Source: Kappaphycus alvarezii
Lineage: Eukaryota; Rhodophyta; Florideophyceae; Gigartinales; Solieriaceae
DNA: 64,000 nt
Reading direction: 5' to 3'
Assembly (NCBI GenBank): GCA_002205965.3
Contig: NADL03000049.1
Location: 186,001-250,000 of the forward strand
How positions within the stretch are numbered: the stretch's first letter is position 1; every line of letters begins with the position of its first letter. The notes under the pieces are model-generated. The model did not search any database. It had not been told where the DNA came from and saw only the letters and a list, made by a program, of their open reading frames with translations. This document shows positions 33,467 to 45,900 of this stretch, piece after piece. A program made the translations under genes and the position numbers.

Positions 33467-36400
33467 GCTCAAACTATTTTATTCAAAAATAACCGATTCA
33501 ATGATTAATTGTTACCAATATTGGCTAATGTCCACAAGACTGAATCCGTCCACATCATTTTCGTATCAAAGGAACGTATTTGGGGAAGATTGTATTAAAA
33601 CAGGGGCGTACATAATGAAAATATCCTGTTAATTCTGTTGATGATATGTCGTCCTTTTTACCTTTTCAACTAATATGCCCAAGTTACGTTTGAAATAACG
33701 GGAGCAATCTTAAATGTATTTTGGCTTTTTCCTGCAGTAAATGAAGCCATTAATTGTGGCAAGAGTGTATAGAGAACGAAAATTCATCAGAATATTGCAA
33801 ATAAAGGTTATTTCATAGATATGCTGGTTTCATATTAGGCAGAATGATTACCATAAATGGGTTAAAGTATAAAAATTGCCACAAATTTAAAGTTCATTAC
33901 CCTTGAGTTGATACTATATGAATTCTTGGGATAATCGCTTTGAACGTAGAACAATTACGTGAGAAGCGAGAACGTGCTGCGCTTGTATTCTATGTTTTTT
34001 GATTTACTGATAGATTGAAACCTGGACAGTTACCTATGTAAATAATATTTTAATGCGAAAGGCTATAGTATTCAAATAGTCATACTTTGTCGGTTACTAA
34101 TGAGCTGGTTTTGGAGATGAAGGCCTATATAGGACTAAAAATGCTTCTGTTTTTCTGATTTTTTAGAATTTGTTATTGAAATGTATCTAATTAAAAGTTT
34201 TGAAAGCACCATACTTTCTGGAGAAATAATATCTCTGAATACTACCTTGAAGATTGAATCCTTTTTTATTCAGTAAATGACCTTTGATAATATTTTTGTG
34301 GTAGCTGAAGGTAATTTAAGCGACTAATAAATTTTTGATGAGTCAAATAAGGTACAAGGAAATAGATTGATTCAAATTAAAATACAACTTTAACCACGGC
34401 TGCACAATTACTTAAATAGAGTAATAGTTATGAAATAATTAAAAATTAATGGATGAAAATCTGATTAATATACAATTTGACTGACATATAAATTTGAGAA
34501 AATTACGATTATTGTTTTTCAGTTTATCCGAATACGTATATTAGATATATTTTATCATTTGGATTTAATTTAACTTAATTAATGCTTATCCATTTTAGAA
34601 CGTTATCTTTTTATTTTACCAAGTGAAAATATCAATCAAATATTTCGTAATCAAGGCATATAATCCTTTATTTTCATTCTTTTTGTCTCATTGCATTGTT
34701 AAAAACTCCAATCTAAAACCGAATAACAAAAAAGTCCATACCTCTTAACTTTGTGAAACTGAATTAAAACAGTTAGTTATTTCATCAATGCTAGAATAGG
34801 AGGCTGAAGGGCAAAAAATGGTCTAATTAGAAAATAAACAAAGTTTTATCTCGGGCTACGTTCAAAAAAATAGATGAAAGTTGTGTATATAAAATTTCTG
34901 TACGAAAAATGGATTGGAGGAGACAAGATTTTTACCAATTAGTAAGAATAAAAAACTTTCATTGCAGTGGATTTCAATAAAACTCTTTTATGACTTAAGT
35001 TTTCATTTTAAAAGTGATACTAAGTTGCAAATTTTTCCAGAAGGAGCCCTATAGGGGATATCTGTCCTAAATTTCTGACTGATATTTCATTTAAGTTGTT
35101 AGTTTCTTTCATGAAAAAGGGGTGATTAGCGCTGATTGTCCGGCAGAACGATACCTTTTTGTTGTTCTTCAGAGCCAAAAAATTCAATCTCAAAATAAAA
35201 AAAAAATAGGGTAAACATTTGAGGATTCGCGCGTATTTTGTAGAATATTTGAAATAATTTGAAAAACGTTTGAATTTCAATTAATAATGATACTTCAAAT
35301 GAAATTTTGACAATAGGCACTTTGCATTCAAAACTCATTTCTGTGCGTTTAAAAATACCCTAAAAAAAGTAATGAAAGAAAATGTGTTCAGTTTGACTAA
35401 TGGAACTAAAGTAAGGTAGTTTACAGCAATTTAATTTCCGAAATTAAGTTCACATATATGAAAAGCATAAAAAATCGCTCACATGAATAACCTCCACGCT
35501 TACTAATGTTTCCGTGGAGAACCATAGGCAATTTTTGGACTCGTACTATGAATTGATGACAAATGGATTGAATTCTGTTAGACTTGAAGTCGATTTTCGC
35601 AAGGGCGCTCGTTTGGCTGTATTTAATACCCGATAAATATCCATATCTGTATAAGTTCAACCTTCTGTTGGTCGACAGGAAATTTTGAGCATCTATTTTT
35701 GTCCAGCCTAGAATAGACTTAATTTCTTTGGATCCAATTTTTATTGAAAAAACATTTGAATGTGTATTTAAACTAAAACCAATCATTCTTAGCCTGCAAT
35801 TAAAGTCAAGTCGTCACATATTTTTCATCTAACATTTTATTTGGAGCTACGGTGTAATTCTAAGGAAAAATGTCCAGATTGGCCAGTTTCAGTTCCATTT
35901 CCGCTACCAGCAGGTATCAGCACACACATTTGATCCAAAAAAACTACTTCAGTAGTGAAATATCGGAAATATGAGAATACGTTGCTTCTGTAATCTCAAA
36001 TGAGAAAGATTATCTGAATGTTTCCAGAAAAAAAGGGGTGGCAAAGAAATATGACTAAATAAAGACCGGCTTGTAGTAGTCAGAGAAATGGTTTAGTATT
36101 GCAATGTTTAGATAAATTTCGCCACCACGTGATTACGCATGTACAGGGAAATCAAATTGCATCAAATCCAGATCAATGACCTAAGACTACGTCATTCTAT
36201 TCGTACGAGTAGAGTTGGTTTCTGCTTATCTTCACAGAATGCCCATATTATTTCGCTTGATTTCTGATAAAAGCATACGGAAAGATACTTTAAGTAACAA
36301 AGCAGGAACCAATTTTTTACTGTCCGTGGCCTCGATAAAATTTCCAACGCAATCAGCTGAACTGATTTGGGATAAGGCGGATAATAATAATGAGTGCCTA

Positions 36401-37851
36401 CAAATTCGTGAAGCGTCAACTCAAGATGAATGTAACTGCCTTTTTCTTTACGCTACTTGATGCTTATAGTTTTCGTACCACAATTTTTTTGTCTAGAATG
36501 ATCTGTTTATGAGGTCATTGAAACCATTCATTGCATCCAAAACGTTTGAAAATTATCATCTCAGATAATCCTTGTCAAAACTTGCAGTGATGAGAAACTT
36601 TGTCCCTAGCGGAGCTTTCCATGAATCTTACTGCCCTCTCTAATTCCCGTTGATTTTCGGACCGGAAAAATCACACTACAGGAAAAATAGGTAAAAAATT
36701 TTATGGGTAAAAATAAACAGACAATGCAGTACTCTTTCGCCATAACTTCAATTTTTAATCCTTTAACACCCTCTGTCCTCTTAATAATGTCCGAAGAGAT
36801 GTCAATTTTGTGTAAGAAACTTTTGGATCATTTTACATTTTAACTTGAAAATATACAACGCTCTTAAATTGACGCAAGATATTCAAAGAAGAGACTATTT
36901 ACTATTTTCCTGAAGAATGTTTGAAACTGTCGCATGCATTTTTTTTCATTTCTTTGAAAACTCTGTTCTCATTATCCACTATTAATTTTCTATTGATGAG
37001 AACTATATTTGGATAGTCATTTAATTCGATCGATATACTCACGGAGCACATTTAAGTCGTGTTAATGTCCAAAAATTGGCGTCCAAAATGTGCACCAATC
37101 AATTGTGCACTCCAGTTCACATTTCAAAGTGATTTAAGGTCTACTTGATACCTGATTAGGTTTTGCTTTTAGCCTTTTTGTCATTCGAAAGAAGTATTTC
37201 CGTAATGCTTGAAGTAATGAATTAACAAAGTATTTTTTCTCGTGTAAAGCCATTTGCAGAGAAAAGTCTAAAAGGACATGCAGAAATTCGGCAGCAATGG
37301 AATCTTTGGAAATAAGTGTTATCAAATAGGCTGTCCTCGAACATTATAATTCAAAGGTATCTAAGTTGTTTTGTATCAGAGTTGAAATTTGGAATCTTCC
37401 TTTAACACAGGAAAATGCACCCGAACAATTGCACATCTTCTCAAAACCACATGCTTTTTTATTTTCAACGCCAACAATAAGCACTACAATCGCAAGGCTG
37501 GACGGAGAGTTATTTTTTTCACAATTTCAGGTCTTTTAAATCACGTCTACAAGTCTCTTAAGCACCCAAGTACCAATGGAGATAATTTTTAAGCATATGG
37601 AAAGATGCATTAATGAAACTATTATCCAATTTATAAGAGTATTTATTTGGACCAAAGTCCAGAAGCACCTAAATATGTACTGAGAAGGAAAATATAGTAG
37701 TGCTCAAAATTTTATGCGAAAATACAAGGGGGATGATTGCGGCTGGAAGGATCACAGTACATATAATTGTGCAGAGTTTAATTCATACGAGTCGAGGCTA
37801 ACAGCTGCATATTTTCTTCAGTGATCGATTTGAACAAGAATTTATGAATCC

Positions 37852-37871
37852 CTCACCGCTTTAGCGGTGAG
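37852..37871. repeat. perfect 9-bp hairpin in AT-rich DNA
   Basis: CTCACCGCT, loop tt, AGCGGTGAG. A weaker hairpin (TCTGCC...GGCAGA) follows near 37905-37925. Function unknown. Confidence 0.75.
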
Positions 37872-39415
37872 AATTCCTTCATCGCTACCACTTAAGTTGT
37901 CTCTGCCTACTTTCTCGGCAGAAACAAAAAATCAATTAAGTACAAATATTTAGTTGTGGTTTTCGTTTTTATGCTCCGAAACCCTGTATCATAGTGGCGG
38001 GTAGAACGTAGTCTTATACAGATATAAATCCTCTAATAATAACTTATAAGCTTCCCGGATGTTGCAATTCTGGATAGTAACTTTTGGAGCTCTCACCTAG
38101 ACTTCATTCCTCCTTTAGTTCCCATCTCTCCGTCCGTTTTTATAAGTACGGGCAATTATACTATTTACTGGGACCTAATTTTCCTCGAAAATCCGGTAAA
38201 AATATGCAGAGTACCTTCAAGAGCTGTAAATTTGAATAAAGGGGTGACAGTTCTGTCGAACATTTTATGGAGTTTTAAAATATGTAAATATTTAAATTAA
38301 GTTTAATCTCTATCGTGGGATAATTAAAACAATTTGCAGGGAAATCCGGTGTGTAGTACTGTTATATCAGAAGTAGATTTTACTGTGGAGAGAAAAGAAG
38401 CACTACACCATTTATAAAGCCTCAGTGGAGCCGGGGAACTGGTGATGAGTGAGAAACTTTGTAGAAGTTTAAGGATGAGCGACAGGATAGATCTGTAACA
38501 ATTGGTTCCCTTCTAACCGCAATTTTGCAATACTGCAACATATATGGATTACTGTCCAATTCAGTATGCAGTTCACTGATCCGCTCAGTGAGCCATTCGA
38601 TAAAATCCCAAGTATACTGATCCTCTTTCCTAACCATTAAGAGTTAACTGTATATTTTGAACTTATTAATCATATAAGTATTCTGGGAGATCAATGGATA
38701 CAGCTGTGTAGTAGTTAAATCTCAATAACTTTTTCGCTCTAAAAAGAATTATTTCCTTTCCAAATATCAACTTTCTTATATCAATTTAGCTCTTTTTACT
38801 TTGAAGGATGCCTCTCTAATAAAATAAATTTAGTTTTAATAAAATTTTAACATTGTTCGTATAACGTAGTTGAAAATAGCTAAACTGCTTATGTTTGGTA
38901 TACTTATTAATTTTTTGTAGATAAATTTTCAGCTAGGTAATTCTATATACATTGTTGACCGACTTAGATGTACAGTAACTTCTACCGTATTTATTTGAAG
39001 ATGAATATTGACGGAATTTTTTTCAAAAATTCAAGGTGATACCTTGACTACTGGACATAGTTGTAAATTATTTCTTTTATGTTTTTAGTTATCTTTAGAG
39101 TATTTTTCTGATACTCATCTTCGGAACATATTTATAGAGATAAACTAAAAAGTCTTTATTCGTGACACTAAAGCTTTCAAAAAAACATATGTTTAATTCA
39201 AATACAACTATTCTCCAAACAAATGGGGGACAATCATCAATATTTTCTGTTTTGAGCAAGATATGAATTATGCCCTAAACAGTTGTGGAGTAACTCTTGA
39301 CTAGATAGTTTCTTTGGCATAATTTACCTATAGTTTAATTCAAAATTTAAGAAATTCGTACACATCTATATCAGTAGAGAAGAATTACTACATAGAAGTT
39401 AATATTACTATTTTT

Positions 39416-39494
39416 GATACGAATCTACAGGTAGTATCTGTGTTGGCTAATAGAAATATTTGGATACAAACATACAGGCAGTATCTGTGTTGGG
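39416..39494 (+). repeat. two-copy tandem repeat, period 47
   Basis: The unit beginning GATAC and containing AGTATCTGTGTTGG occurs at 39416-39447 and 39463-39494 with a few differences. Confidence 0.7.
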
Positions 39495-42400
39495 TTCATA
39501 TGAATTTAATCATGTCAAGATGATTATAGGCACTTTTTACTTCCAAATTTAGTCGGAAGTAAGAGAATTTTTCATTTTCAGAATTGTCGAAGTAAGCGGA
39601 GAAAGTTTTTTGTTTCTTCAAAGATGTTTTTTCTTTTTTCAGTACACTACGTCTGGCAAGATCTTTCCCAAGAAACCAATGCTAAAACATTAAGAATCGT
39701 GAATTTTTTTCGAAACAAGGACGCTATTTTGGGAAGATTAATTTTAAGTACAAGCTTCTTCACGAATAACTCTCCTTGCGTCGTATATCAGTTCCAATCA
39801 ATATATATTTATATCGGTACTGTCAAAATAGTGTCGTCCTTGATGTACCAACGCATTTGCATAACTTTAAATCTTCGAACCTCCCCAAAGTTTCAAAAGT
39901 AAGCCTTAATTCAAATAGTAAGAACAGGATAAAATCTATGCACAAAAACCTTTGATATGTATATAATACAGTATGGAACGTATAATATCTAAATTTAATT
40001 ACATTTTATAGTCATAAAGTACCCAAAGGTAGTCAATTAGCAAAAATTTCTCAGATGTTGCTAACAACTAGCGAAATGTCGTTTTTCAGTCATTTCACTT
40101 ATACCGCTACAAATACAGATAAATACTTCGATATAATCAGTATTCTGTTTTTCATAAGTAATTATTTGATTTTATCTCTCTCTCTGTTGAAAAAATGAAG
40201 CAGAGAAAGTAGGAAGAGAAAAAAATTCGACACAAGTTAGATAGACTTGTAGAGTTCATAGATATATCGTATATGCAATTATGTTATTTGCGTGAATTTT
40301 TACCGTGTTTGTGTACAAAAGAAGCTAATACAAAGAAAGCTAAAAATAACTGAAAAGGATAGAAAAATATTCCTCTGAATCGATTTCAATTTCATCTAAC
40401 TCAAACAGCTCTAGGATCCCACGAATACGTCCCTTCAACCCCTTTGACACATTACCAGGATAATTTTGTGCTGTTATTGAGACCCCTCGGTTTCTTTTAG
40501 CCTTCTCAATTTTTCCATTATGTAATTTGAACCTTTCGGTCAACACTTCTTTATTCCCACATGGAACTGTAGTGCATAATTTTTCCATCAATTTGAAATT
40601 TTCTCCATTTTAATTCCAACTCAGTCGTTATGGGAGGGAGTACTGCGAAATAGTTCACTGCAGAGATACTATTGGAAAAGTTTTTTTACATGGCGTATTC
40701 CAACTGTTTCATTTTGTTAATAGTTCTGAAATCAAAAGTTTCGAACTCACCCCTTTTGGTATTCAATACATTTTCGCTAAATGCTAGAAATTTTATCCTT
40801 CCATATCCAGTTCACATTGGTAGAACGGTGACCAATTAGGTATCAGCCTCCTCCGTAAATACGCAATCTTCTTCTGCTTCAATTCTTTACGTCTCCCGTT
40901 TACGTTCTTCTAGGTCCTTACGACCCCTAAAATGTTATTTAATTCTTAGGACGTACTTTATTTGTTTTCTTGTACAATATCCCTCGGTACAAATTATTTT
41001 ATTCTCAGCAAACAATATAATTATTTCTCTGGGGAACTTTCTTGGTTATGAAGTTCTACTTTCTCCGCTGATTTCAGCAGTTCTCCTCAGCAACGTCAAC
41101 AGCGATTATTTCCATATATATTTGCGCCTCCTGGGGTGACCACTATTTCTTTACGCATTTTCTACTCGATTTCACCTTCATTAACATCCTCTGTACTGTA
41201 CTAAATGATACGCCACATTCTTCACGACGTCTCTATTTCCCATATATGAAGACCCACAGACAAGGTAGCATCCTTCTTTTCTTGCGCTTCAGTCTTTGAT
41301 TCTTCCTTCTCTGCCCTTGATTCATCCATTGCGGTAAAATATTTATATATTTGTAAAACGAAATTTTCTATTCGAACAATTCAACATCACAACTAATCTT
41401 GCTATTTCGCTTCTTCCTCTGTGATTTAGTTTTTCGTGAAACTTTTTTGTCTCTGTTTGAGCTCTGAAACCCCCACCCCGGATCGTTACAGAGAGTCTCA
41501 CTGAATAATTAAGATGTACGAACCGTCAACAACTGTACATCTCGGGCCAGTTTGTATCAACCTTTCTGTTACGAAATATGTTTTAGAATGTAAATGAGTT
41601 GAAAATATAGGAAAAAGAGTTTAAAAGCCTCCAATTCGGGTAAAACAAGACATATTATCCTTTTCCTTGTATGAAGCATCCTTAATTTCTCTCTCTCCAA
41701 AACTTTAAACTTTATCCAGCGTAGTTTAGTTTCCATTGAAGTTAGCAGATTTGTTGGAAATTGTTTTGAGTTTGTAACGTCTTTTTTCATTTTGCATTTT
41801 TTTCTAGTTAGTTTTCTTTTCTGCTGCCAATTTCTACGACGAAAATTACAAGTGCCTTACACGGAAGCTGTCTCCCCTGCTCTTACCTCAGTGAAACATA
41901 AAATTCCATGTATACTCTTCCAAGTTCTTATCTATCGCCTTTGATTGCCTTGATGCGCTCTTTTCTGGTATTTAACTCCTACAAGATTAGTTTATTTCTT
42001 ATACATCACGTATTTCTAAGTATACCAAAGGTATGATTGAACACACACACATTCACATCCAAGCTTAATTTTTTAGGATTAAATTGGAGCTTTTATCCTA
42101 TTTCGCTACCTTTATACCGTAATACAAGTGGAGGACCACAAAATTTCCAGAGTCCTCGGTAGTATCCTTCACCTTAAAATGGATAATCTACCTTAAGCAT
42201 AAATTAACCCTATCCTATAAGTTAAAGAGTATAAATCAGTCTGCTTTTCACTTTCGAGTTGTTACTTTCCCAGATTTTCGGCGGATAGAATTTATGTGTA
42301 GCGCACATTCGAAAGAATATTCCTTTAAAACTTGAAAGACTCAGAAATCATTTCAAATCTTCCGAAATTTTGTCGGTAGCTAGTCGGTATTATTTAATTC

Positions 42401-42898
42401 TCTATTCTTGAGGGGATTTTTTTGATGCAGAACTGGTTCAATATATTTATTTGATGAAATATATGGAGAAAAACCATATTTCCGATGTGCTCCATGCTGT
42501 CAAAGTTTTTATTCGAGAACGTTCAAAGGGTACCTAGATTAGTTCAATCGACCTAAATACCTTTTCCCTTGGTTTCATTCTCAATGGAGGACATCTCAGA
42601 GGTATTTCTAGAGTGCAATTGGCACTCGTACTGTACTAAATCCGGCACGGTTTATTTTTGTGATCTTTTTATGATCCTTTTTTTGTTCATACCGGCGCAC
42701 TGCTACCAGAAGGTACTGTACAATTAGGGAAATTTTTCGAATATCGACCACATTGGTCTAGGTGCTTTGATTCACCCGAAGGAGCCTGAGGGCGGGCAGT
42801 TCAAACCACTCGGCCCCCGCATTGGACCTGATATTTTCGCGAGAGAAAGGCACCTATTGGGCAAAGAGTCGACCTTACTTATCTCTAGCCTAGATATC

Positions 42899-43190
42899 TG
42901 TTACTTGGCTGACATTAACTTTACATACCCCGCAGTTTATAATCCCACCCTACCTAACTAATATTTATATCTATCTGGCCACTAGGGCCCAGAATAAATA
43001 GCCGCCCCGTTTTTTTGGCTTTTAACTTGACTCCCAACTTCCGCCTTTTCAGTAACTTTGCAAACTGTAAATTTTTCCATAGGGAATTTTGTCCGCCCGG
43101 TTTCTCCTTCTATTTCCCCTCTCTATCCCATATTATACTACGCCTTTCATTTTTTGTCTGTGACAGTTACTCATAATTGGCGCCCAGGAC
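42899..43190 (+). mobile_element. possible LTR relic with primer-binding site
   Basis: A GC-richer island inside the AT-rich tract. A 275-base piece runs from TGTTAC (42899) to TTACTCA (43173), with an AATAAATAG word in the middle. Four bases later TGGCGCCC occurs, a common LTR-element primer-binding start. No second LTR or recognisable gag/pol was found downstream, so this is only a suggestion. Confidence 0.25.
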
Positions 43191-45900
43191 TCCGGCGTCT
43201 ATATACAAATAGGAAATTCAAGTTTGTCGTTGGTAACAACAATCATATCTCCAAAGGAGATACTCAGCACTGCTGACCCACTACCACGTCTCTTGTTGTC
43301 CGATATTGCACCCGTGGTGCCCACAATTCTTTGTGCTCGATTATTCTCAAGGTTCTAGCATTCCACGGATCCCTGCCCTGCCTTGCAACCTGTAGGGGAA
43401 TTAGAGCGTCCAGCTATCCAAGGAATAATCCATGCCCTAACCTCCCCCAACTTCTCTTCGCCATCTTCGTACTGTGCTACTGCATTGCAGGGTGCTTAAA
43501 GATAAATAGGGACAGCGAACAAGCTGCGAGTCTTGGTATGTGTGTGTTGGTTTTCCCATTCTCTGATGGTATTCCGTACTTAGACGGGAACAACCGCGCA
43601 TTGCACGACAACTTCAGCCAGATGAAAAATGATTATCCTAGTTTCGAATGGACAGAAGTATAGGATAGTGAAGGCTGTAATATGCTTTTGAGTCAAACTA
43701 TTGGCTCTAAAACTAATTTGAAAGCTCAACTAAGTTTTAATATTGTGCCAGATTATTATTAATAAGAAATTCTAGACGAAACTCCTAAGAGAGTGGGAAG
43801 TTACTTCTCATAATTATAACGGCTATTTTTCCAGCATGAGCTCCAAATCCATTCCTAAAATGACTTTACATTGCTTTCTAGCACATAGTGCGTTTAATGG
43901 GTATTTCTTAATAAAAAGCCGTGAAATTTCAGTTGCAGGCCTAAACCCTCTTCCTATGTTGCAAGAACCGCGCAAAGGTCATTCTGTACTCTTAACGAAG
44001 ATGACTTGGTGGATTGGTGGATTTTAGGACAAATACCAATGAATCAATCATGAGCGACTTTCCACAGCTGAATAAAGGCAGAATATAGTTGCGCATAGGC
44101 ATTTGACGATGTATTCAAAGGATGTTTATATGTACATACTCGGTTTCGGACCTCTAATTTTACCAAAAATGCCTTTCTCCGTGGAATGTGTGCTGTTAAC
44201 TTCATTTAAAGTGTTCCTGTAATGTGCAAAGAGGCTGTGATGCAAGTGTCAAAAAGCACAGACGCGCCGAAATAGGAAAAAAGGAAGGTACTGTAAAGGC
44301 TGAAAAGAGCATGAAGACAGCAGGCCGAAATTTAAGGAATTAATTACTACCAAAAAATGTGCGTTCGCCCTTGTCTCAAGAGAATGTGTAGAATGCTAAT
44401 GAGGCATCAGCATTTTGCGGGTGCAGGTTATGCTTATCTTCATCCTTTCATTTGATTCCACTCCTTTTATTGAAACGCCATGCTATTTTTTTTCTCTGGA
44501 ATATAAGTTTCGACTCTGTCCGTTGTTGTTAGCTGTATTCGCTTCATCAAAGTTCGAGTTCCAGTTGAGATGCGGCTATTTACAATCCAGCACAGGTATA
44601 GCCTGTATGAACCTGTATGAAAGTATGACTGCAATATGAGAACGGGATGGTATACGTGAGGCGGCATTTGTAGATACTGCAAGCATTAAACTTTTTCTTT
44701 GTTAGTAAAGCAACGATTGAAATTATGTTGGCAGGGTGGCCCAGTTGATTAGTGTTGAGTGGAATTCAGATCATGAAATGGGACGCTACTGTTCATCCTT
44801 AAATTCGAAAAAAACTGATGATGTATGTAGGTAGCTGGGAACTGCAGTCCCTATCAACAGCATGTGATTTGGTCATACATGTGAGCTCATGGGCTTTGCT
44901 GCTTCTTGGAATGAAATCAAGGGATCCTGGTTGAGACTTTTGCGTTCTTCATGCACAATCAAGGCATCGGATTGCTGTAATGTAGGTTAAACTTTCTTCA
45001 CTGACGCATGGAGAGTGATACATTCACCTTGAGTTTAGACATGTTGCGCATGTTGAGGTTTATGTTTCTGCAGGGCGGCACTTGAAACCCACGTACTGCA
45101 CAAGTGCTCTGGGAGGTGGTTCACGTACACAAGCTTCTTTGCAGACAAAAGATGGAGATTGCGTTTTTCGCCGACATTGAACCACATGACCGCGGACATG
45201 TATGAAGAGCTCACAAAAGTCATGCGCTAGGAATCTGTCCTTGCAAGGAAAGGGGGAAAAATGGGTAGTTTAATATTTGGAAAGTGATGTCATTCCCTGA
45301 AGAGAGGCGAGAGGGTGTAAGCGTACACAGCCTGCAGCGTGAAAGAAAGTGCGTCTCCTATTAATCTGGCTTTCCGTCCATCAAATTCAAGCGAGTCAAT
45401 CTTCCTAAGTTGCATCCATACAGAACAATACATCACCAGATGCGCAGTAATGTACAATGTACAAGTACCTAACTCTATTTGCAACCGTGTTACAATCATC
45501 TTGTTCCGTGGGTGCAAAGTATATGTCAAAGTCCCTCTACCTTGCTGTTGCTGCTTTACCTTTTTTGCACATTGTTTCTTGGAGTATCTCTCAAACCCTG
45601 TCATGTATCCTAAACCCCACGTCCATGCGGAATGGGTACATTTTACCACAGATGATCAACTGCTCACATTGACCAAACAGCCACTAAAACGAGGCAAACA
45701 TCTCGTTCAAACGCAGCATTGTTCCAGGACATGCCATACTGCTACCACTCACACTTAGGTACCCTCCATTCCCTACAATTTCTGGTTTGAATGTCATCGT
45801 GTCTACCTGTCATAACTGCTCCAGACTTTCCGCAATCCCTGGCACTCAGTTCCCTTGTATCCCCACACCATAGACACAGTTTTTAACAGTACATGATAAC
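43191..45900. other. no supported gene
   Basis: Composition becomes less AT-rich. Frames of 110-139 codons (43331-43663 plus; 45290-45758 both strands) lack motifs, and the 45.3-45.8 kb ones mirror each other on opposite strands, as chance frames do. Confidence 0.4.

Larger units (their letters stand above)
33006..42760. other. AT-rich gene desert
   Basis: Nearly 10 kb of AT-rich DNA in which the longest frames (about 60-120 codons) have no motif and no coding bias visible by eye. I see no tRNA, rRNA or long tandem array. Small structures are listed separately at 33415, 37852 and 39416. It is not obviously organellar, because organelle genes would be open and recognisable. Confidence 0.55.

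Noticed and set aside
33006-42760. AT-rich block as a mitochondrial or plastid insertion
   Set aside because: No recognisable organelle protein, rRNA or tRNA gene, and no long frames under a standard or alternative reading that I could see.
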